Assembly: GCF_030247185.1 (NCBI RefSeq)
Contig: NC_080571.1
Coordinates: 5,329,001 to 5,393,000 of the forward strand
From: Malaya genurostris
Taxonomy: Eukaryota > Arthropoda > Insecta > Diptera > Culicidae
DNA: 64,000 nucleotides
Direction: 5' to 3'
Below are positions 23,855 through 32,800 of the stretch, piece by piece (the stretch's first letter is position 1; every line of letters starts with the position of its first letter). The notes beneath the pieces are model-generated. The model was not told the origin of the DNA and did no database searches. It saw only the letters and a program-made list of their open reading frames with translations. Both the position numbers and the translations under genes were made by a program.

Positions 23855-26800
23855 GCAGCACGTTCTTTTTGTATCGAATACCAAAGAAAACAGACGCTTG
23901 TACTTTTAGCTGCGCTCAAAACAAAGTTTAATTGCGTGAAAATCAACACAAAAGCTTTTTATGACTTTTTTTTATAGTATCATAAATTGAAAAGCATCAA
24001 TCAAAAAGGCGAGTGCATTGAATATTTATGAGGTGAAATCGATCTATTTCGTGATTTAATACTAGATACTATAAATATTTTCGCAACAAAAGTTTTTTTT
24101 TTCGTCGTTTACAAAATGTCTACTGATTTCGGTTACCTGCATCCCATTTTTATTTTTCGACAAATCGCGAAAAACTGTCAGTGATATGCAGAGATACCAA
24201 GTCTGCAAATTTATCTGTAAATTATGAAATTTCTTAGTTAACATGTGAACTTTTTTTCGTCTAAAGGCTTTTTACAAACTTTTGAAACTTCGATTGTCAG
24301 AAATTACAAACTTTTGAAAATTATCGCGATCTTTTCTTTTTGCTAACTAAACTTATTGTATTACCTGGCATCTCTGGTGACATGCAACACGTGGACAACT
24401 TGACAGATTCAACACATCTGTCGAATAAGTAAAAACTTTGGTTCTCTGGTTCTGTTAGCCATGGCGACTTCAAACAAATTCTCCCAGTCAAGGAAAATGA
24501 ACTTTAATGCACTGTTTAATGCCATTAAACGTTGCTTAGTGGATAAGAAGCCAATAAATTCGATTGCACCAACGTATTCAATCCCGCGAAGCAGGTGGAA
24601 GATCGGCCTAATCAACATCAAAGGCGCCACCATCGAAATCATTGGCCAAGAGAGCCAAGGCGAAGTCACCATCAGACAATGAAGACTCTTGTCCAGAACG
24701 CCTTCGAAAAGAATAAATTCCGTTTTTTCTTTGAATAATTGTAATTTTTACTTATATTTTTTCCATTTTTAGCGAAATTTCTTAGAGTGCCGGTAACCGA
24801 ACACCTATTTTGAAATGGCCAGAATTTATCACTTTACTAAATTGATAACATTTTTTCAATCGATTGAACCATGCTAGTTTCTTATTTAGTTGTTAGCTAG
24901 GGACTTTAGCTTTCCATTGATGTATGTATATATGTCCGCATAATGTGCACTTAGTCAGAAGTTATCAGCTTAAAAGAAAAGGTTGCCGGTAAAAAGTCTC
25001 ACCTTTTCTGAGGTCATCTATCTACAGTTTTCATTATAACTTTGGGTAAACAACCCTACATTTGGGCATATTGGGCGCGTGAAAAAAACCTGGAACGGGA
25101 AAAATCAAATTTTCATTGGTTTTCTTTTTACCAATCGTCTCCTACAAAGTTTTTGAAACAATCTACGAACTTCACAAAATTCGAGGGTGTAAAATTTATC
25201 GAAATTGGTCAAGTGACAACTGAGCTATGACAGTTCGAAGTTACCGTCCCAACTTTTTTTCAGGCTTGGTATTTAGAGTGTTAAAGACACTCTGGCACAA
25301 AATCGAAAAAAATTGTCTGATTTTTGATTTCGGTTTGGTCTAATTTCTTTCCAGCCATTTACAATAAAGATGATGAACACGGTACGGTCCCGAATACAAC
25401 TACTGCTACCACAGCACCTAGTCCGACTCGGACCGGAAATGAAGCCGTGCCCGTCGAGGATCAGTTGAAAATATCTAGTCATGATAAGCGGGATGTCAAC
25501 GATTACAGCTACTACGATAGTGGCGGAAATCAGTTCGAGACGGTTTACGACGGCATTCTTGATCCCTCCAGTAACTATACTGGATTTGTGGAGGTTGTAG
25601 GTACGATCGCATAAACTGTTTTGATGTTCAAGATTTTTTCTAATGAATAGTATTTAACATTCTTGTAGTCAAAACTGACGGTGATCAGGGAGATCGCTAT
25701 ATTTCCACGTTCAGTGAATATTTCCAGGAAATGAACGCCGGAGCTCCATTGGCCAGTGATCTCAATGGCAGAGATCTTTCCTTCATTCTCAACATAGTTA
25801 TCCAAATACTCTGTGGTCTGATACTGATAGTTCTACTAGTTTTACTGTCACTGTGCTTGCTTCATAAACACTTTAGCAAAACTATTGCACAGGAAGGTGA
25901 AACAATTAGCTTGGGAGATTCGCTTCGGTAAGTTCGCTCGAACAAACTTAGACCAACTTTACCAATGAATTTATTCATTCCCAATTGCAGCCGTGCTCTT
26001 TGCCATGGTCGTAACAACAACGCCCACCATCGACATCTGCTGGGATCGAATAGTGTGAAACCACCGGTGATTCCGCCGATTTCAAAGGAAGACTTGCCGA
26101 AATCGTACTTTGATAAACACAAAGATTCCGACTATGGTTTCCAGCATGAATTTGAGCTACTTCCGGACAAGTTTGCCGATCGGACTACGAAGAATTCCGA
26201 TTTGAAGGAGAACATTCACAAGAACCGCTATCCGGATATTAAATCCTACGATCAAACCCGTGTCAAGCTGTCTACAATGAACGGACTGTCCGGATCGGAT
26301 TATATCAATGCAAACTTCGTTATCGGTTACAAGGAACGTAAGAAATTTATTTGTGCCCAAGGACCGATGGACAGCACAATTGTCGATTTCTGGCGAATGA
26401 TTTGGGAACAACACTTGGAAATCATCGTTATGCTAACCAACTTGGAGGAGTACAATAAAACCAAGTGTGCCAAATATTGGCCGGAGAATATCAACGATTC
26501 TACCCAGTACGGTGACATTATGATTACGTTCATGTCGGACAATTATTACGCTGATTACATTATTCGAAACCTGAAGGTTGAACGACGACTGTTTGTTAGC
26601 GATTATGAAATGATTAACACATGATTATATTTTGTTTCGTAGGTCACAAAACGTAACGTCAATTCAGCCGGTGAGGAAGTGGAAGAAACGCGGTATATTT
26701 CACAGTACCATTATCTCACATGGAAAGATTTCATGGCACCGGAGCACCCGCAAGGCATCACCAAGTTCATCAAACGCATCAACTCCGAATATTCTTTGCA

Positions 26801-29800
26801 ACGGGGCCCGATTCTAGTTCACTGTAGTGCCGGTGTAGGTCGAACGGGAACTTTCGTGGCGTTGGACACCCTCACGCAGCAACTGAACGAAGAGGGTCAG
26901 GTGTCTATTTTCAACACTATTTGTGATATGCGGTATCAAAGAAATTTCCTCGTACAGTCATTAGTAGGTTTTTTGAAACAGTGGCAAATCTGACTTCGAA
27001 CTAAACGTTCCATTTCTTTCAACACAGAAACAATACATATTCTTATATCGAGCCCTCACCGAATTGGCGTACTTTGGAGACACCGAAATTGACCAAAAAT
27101 CATTAGCATCTACAGTAGAAAATCTGAAACAACCATCGGCGGACAATCCGGATATTTGCAAGCTCGAAGCACAATTCCAGGTGGGTTGTGAAATATTTCA
27201 ACCGACGATTGTGAAATATTTCAAATAACGATTTTAACTGCATGCATGCGCTGTTATTATTCAGTACCCTGTTCTGTCAGTTTGCCTATTTAATCCAACA
27301 ACTCAGTATGATTATTTTTAATTAAATTGACTGATACAATGTTTTTGATGAAAGCATAAGCAAATTTCAGCGACAATACTCTACAGAACTACACATAGCC
27401 TTTTTCTATAGAACGGATATAGAATTACTGAAAAATCGGCTTTCGAATGGAGCCTCAGAGATCTCCAGTGTAGGGTGAGATGGGGGTAGCCAAGTCGCTA
27501 GATATTTTGTATGAATTTTCTTTACGTGTTGGCTTTGACTCGTAACACTATGTTTTTCATAGCAGGATCACGAGAACGTTGATATTGTCGTCGACGAACA
27601 TTCTTCAACCGAATGAGCAGTTGAAGATTGTCATCCATGATAGAAGAATTCAATTTAGTTTGAGCTTTGGGAACTGAAATATTTCTAGCTTCGATAATGT
27701 AATGATTCAAATTAACACATGATTTTCAATGTAAGATCTGTAATCCAAATAATTAGCTCTATGATAGTTGAATATAGAACTAATTGGATTAAATAAATCT
27801 TCGTTGGAAAGTCTGAATGTTACAGGAAGATGATCTGAGTCTAAGTCAGCATTTGTAATCGGTTCACTACAAAAGTGACTTTGATCTGTTAGAACCAGAT
27901 CAATTGTAGACGGGTTTTTCACGGAAGAGAAACAAGTCGGATTACTGGAATGAAGAACTGTGAAGTAACCAGCTGAGAGTTGATTATGAAATATTTTACC
28001 ATTACTGTTATTTTGCCTACAATCCTACTGGACATTTAAGTCCCCAATTACGAAAAATTTCGGTCGATATCTTGTGAGCAGTGATGGCCCAGCACACAAG
28101 GCAGCTCTCATACAGTCCGTGTGTCACTCCGTGCGTAAATGCATTTCACCTTGTAAAAAAAAAAAATACAGTCCGTGTGCTGTACCTTTTCAAAACACGC
28201 ACACGAAGTCTGAAGCACACGCTCGTGTGCCGTGTTGCTACTAGATCGAGAGTCGTATGCTTCGAAGAACCAGCTAGCGATGCTGGCTCATCTGCTGGCT
28301 CATGAGCTGGAATGGGGAGCTAGATCGTGAGCTGGCTCATGTGCTAGCTCATGTGCTTACTTGAGTGTTGGTTTTTTTTCTTTTTAATAATATAATATAA
28401 TTTTTAAGCACACAGTGTCACAGCTCTTGTATTGTCTCTTGTCAGTAGGTGGACTACACAAATAGCACACGCTCATGAGTCTTGTTTGAAAAGCACAGCA
28501 CACGATCTTAATAGGCACACACTGCAGGTATAGAGCAGCACGTGTGCTGAGCTCGGACATCACTGCTTGTGAGTTTTTGCAAATCGCCTTTAAAGAAATT
28601 TAATTGTTCGCCAGTGCATTGGAATGGCAAATATGCTCCAGCGATGAAATAAATTCCACGAATGGTTTCAAATTCGATTCCCAAGCTTTCAATAACTTTA
28701 GTATTGAAAGATAAAATTCGATGTTTAATTTGCCATTGGACAAAAATGGCAACTCCACCACCCATTCCAGTAAACCTGTCAAAACGATGAACCACATAAT
28801 GTGCATTGCTTTTCAAATTGACATTTGGTCTAAGAAATGTTTCTGTCACAATGGCAATATGAATTTTTTGAACTTCGAGAAAATTATAGCATTCATCTTC
28901 GCTCGATTTTAAAAATCGAGCATTCCAATTTAAAATATTCAAATATATATTTAACATCACTGTTAAATTTTAAATCCATTATAATATTATTTGCAAATTG
29001 CCGATTTGATATGCTTCAAAAAGTGATGAAGTCGAATTAATTCGGATGATCATTTGAAAAAGTTGATCTTGTAGGTAGATCATTTAATTTTCAGTTATAT
29101 CGCCTAAATCGACTTCGTTTAAAGAAGTGAATGGCATTGAAGGAATATTGGTACGTAGATTTCTATCTGTTACACTAGTGTAACTGCCATTAGAAGAAGA
29201 TGATTTGGCCGATCTACCTATTAATAAATTGTTTTCGTTAGAAGATGAACTGGAAGACGTTCCTGTGTTTTGATTATTTACATTAGAAGAATTAAGAGGT
29301 ATTTGTCTACCTGTTACCAAAGCGTAACTGTCATTAGAAGATGATGACGAGGTCGATCTACCTGTCAATAAATTGTTTTCGTTAGTAGTCGAATTGGAAG
29401 GCGTACCTGTTTTTTGTTTTAAATTCGAAAAAATAAGTGCCTTAGAAGATTTAGGCGTGGCATTTGTAACGGTTTTTTGATTTTCAGGTATGTTCTGTAA
29501 ATTTAAGGTCGTTGATTTGACTTGTCTAAGCGAACGAGCGTTTAAATTTTTTTTCCTGACAGGACATTTCAAATAATTGGTTTTATGATTTCCATCGCAA
29601 TTTGAACATGAAAATTTATCAGTGGTTTCATTCATTGGACAAACGTCTTTCGAATGCGATTTACCACAATTCAAGCACCGTATATACATATGACAATTTT
29701 TGGTTCCATGACCGAAGCCTTGGCAACGACGACATTGCGTTAAGTTTGCAATACGATTATGCCGTTTATAATGCTCCCAATGAATTTTAATGTGGGAAAT

Positions 29801-32800
29801 AAAACGTACTTTTTCTAAAGTTCAAATAGTTTACATCACCTCGATTGAAATGTATTAAGTAAAGTTCATGGGGAATTCCATAGCGTGGTTCAGAAGTACC
29901 ATTCGCTCTTTTTTCATAAGTAGTACTTGGGAAGGGGCAAAACCAAGCAATTCTTTTAGTTCATTTTTAATTTCATCAGTACTTTGATCATTTGATAACC
30001 CTTTCAAGACAGCCTTGAAGGGTCTGTCTGATTTTATATCATATGAATAAAATTTATGAAGTTTCTCGGACCAATATCGGATAAGACGTTTGTAATCTTC
30101 CAATCCATCAACCAAGACTCGACATTCTCCTCTTCGTCCGATTTGAAATGAGACTTGTACTTTCGGGAGAAAAGTAGAAAGCTCAGTACGGAATGCTTTG
30201 AAGTCGGAAATCATCACCGTCACTGGAGGCATAGATTGTTATTTCTTCCCAGAACGACAAGCGTCAATTTTGGGAATTTTTGAAGAATTTTCTTCTATGT
30301 CGCTGCAATCGGATTCAGGAAGAATCTCGTAAATATTGTTAGACGGCATAGGATCAACGGAAGGGAAATCCGTCCGTTGTCTTTTATTTTTACATTCAGA
30401 TTCTATAAGATTGTGAATGTTTTTAGGAAAATGTTGAAAAAAAAATTTAAAAGCTGCTCTTAAGAGAATTATTGAAGAGAGCATGAAGTCTGAATAAAAT
30501 GTGTTAATTTTTAGACAAAATTGCAAGAACCTTAATGCTGCATTCCTTCGTGAAATGCAAGACTTATCACATTTATCATATCCACTGGCCAGCTTTGTTT
30601 CTTGTTTTAATCCTACTGTTACCTCGAATTAATTTGAAATAATCAAAATTATTGAGTTTTTATCTTGAAGAGCTAGTACATACGAATAACATTAGTAGCA
30701 AAGTAAGAGACAAAATAAAGATGGAATACATTGAGCTGGGTGGTACTGTTGGTTCTAAAGATGAATATTTGGACAAATTGTGGATGAGGTTTTTAAACGT
30801 CGTTCCAAGGATTATTTAAATCCTAAATCTTGAAATTAGCAAATCCTCATACTTAAACAAAAACATTTTGAAAGTTTTGTGGCTCAGCGTTTCGTTGATA
30901 ATGCTATATTGAATGCTGGGAGCGTAATTAACAAAACAGCACTCAAAATCATATAATCGATACAAGGAGGCTGTCGAACCGAAGAAATTAGTGTCTAAGC
31001 AAGATTAGAGCTTATATTTTCACTCTGCAGATCTCCACCTGTTCACCCTTTTCACAACCGGAAGTCGGATCCGGATGAAATTCGTATGGGACCACAAGAA
31101 AATCGGTTCAGCCATCTCTGAGAAAATTGATCGTTCAAAAACGTTACATACATACATACAAACATACACAATTTCTGATCTTTACGAACTGATTCGAATG
31201 GTATATGACACTCAACCCTCCGGGCATTGGTTCCAAAATCGGGTTTCGCAGTGATTGCATAACTTATCTATATGAGAAAGCCGAGAACGACTTCTTCCCA
31301 TTGTTATGTGCACTTGGCATAATGAATAGTTCTTATTTCTAAATCGAGATACCCAAAAAATGCTTTATTTCTCAACTCTCGATGTTCTTTTGGATATGGG
31401 ATTTCTAGAAATATTCAAAAAAATACTGAACATAGGCGATTTGAGCCTGTTCTAAAAACCGGGAATTTTTTGTCTCGCGCACCGGGAAATCGAAATCGGC
31501 AATTCACTTGCCATCCTGATAATGCAGAATGGCAGAGAAGCATGAATCACGAACTGTATCAAGTATACTAACATGCGGACATTAGAAGGCTTATAAAACA
31601 CGGCAGACTACAGAGGGCTGGGCATGTAGTAAGAATACCAAAAGAGAGAACCTGGGAGAGATCGCTAACTGCGGAGTAGACCTCGCAGAGTGTACGCAAT
31701 CGAAGAAGATGCGCGCGCAGCAAATGGAGACCGGTAGCTCAAGTTCCTTGAAATCATAGAAATCTACAATATTTCGGGGACATGATGTGCTCCATTAAAG
31801 TTAAGCAAGTATCTCCATTCAGTAAACTGCATTCGTCGCTTAGTTCTCATCATAAACATCACATACTTTTGCTTTAAATGCATTCAACAATGGAAGCGTT
31901 TCAGGTTTGCACGTTTTCACGTCAATCCGGTTACGTCTCTGACATTACCCATTCGTGGAGCGCATTTTAAAATTTCGCCGCATGGAAGATTGGGTAAAAC
32001 ATAATCGTTAATATGTCGAGTTGTACTTAACACAACGATATAATTCTTTCTCCATGCCATCAGCAATTGGTTAAATTTTCAACAGCGTTCCAAAACATAG
32101 TAGTTTCGCAATCGCTTTAATTACAATTACACTTTATCTCTTATCACATTTTCAACATTTTAGCGAATCAAATCCTTCCAAGAGGACACACGAAGGACGA
32201 CTGCCATCGGTGGGAGTGAGGACAACAAGACGAAGAATCGCTCGGACACGTGTGCTCCGTATGACAAAAACCGGGTCATACTGGCTCCGATTCCAGGGCA
32301 TGACAATTGCACCTACATCAACGCGTCGTTCATCGATGGGTACGACGACGAGAATAACTTCATTATTACGCAGGACCCGATGGAAAACACGATTTTCGAT
32401 TTCTGGCGGATGATATTCGAGCAGCGAATAAAAACGATCGTGATGTTTTCTGAGGTAATGATCAAGTTTTAACAACAACAACAACAAAAAAAATTTATGA
32501 CCCGTTTGTAGATCGGCGATGGGCCCAACAAATGTCCCCGATACTGGGCCGACGAGGAGATGCAGTACGAAAATCTACTGGTCACCTACATCCAAAGCGA
32601 GAGTGGTCCCTACTACACGAAGCGGGAGTTCACGGTGACCAACTGCAAGACGAAGGACACCATTCAGGTAACACAGTTCCAGTACAACGGGTGGCCGACG
32701 GTTGAAGGCGAAGTGCCCGAGGTCACCCGAGGTATGATTGAAATAGTCAACCAGGCGCAAAAGCACAGCTCCCAGCAGGAGGATATGTTCACGATTGCCG

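Larger units (their letters stand above)
27500..30600 (-). mobile_element. Juan/Jockey-like LINE, 3'-truncated, in intron 8
   Basis: Antisense to Ptp69D. In the minus direction come ORF1 (about 30526-29084) and then the endonuclease part of ORF2 (28960-27520). Reverse transcriptase is absent. A hAT MITE splits the endonuclease. The domain order and protein words resemble Juan elements of mosquitoes, in the Jockey clade. It is diverged and inactive. Confidence 0.83.

Noticed and set aside
23566..23949. Minus-strand frames with a His-Thr repeat
   Set aside because: They translate the GT microsatellite and AT-rich intron; they are not coding.
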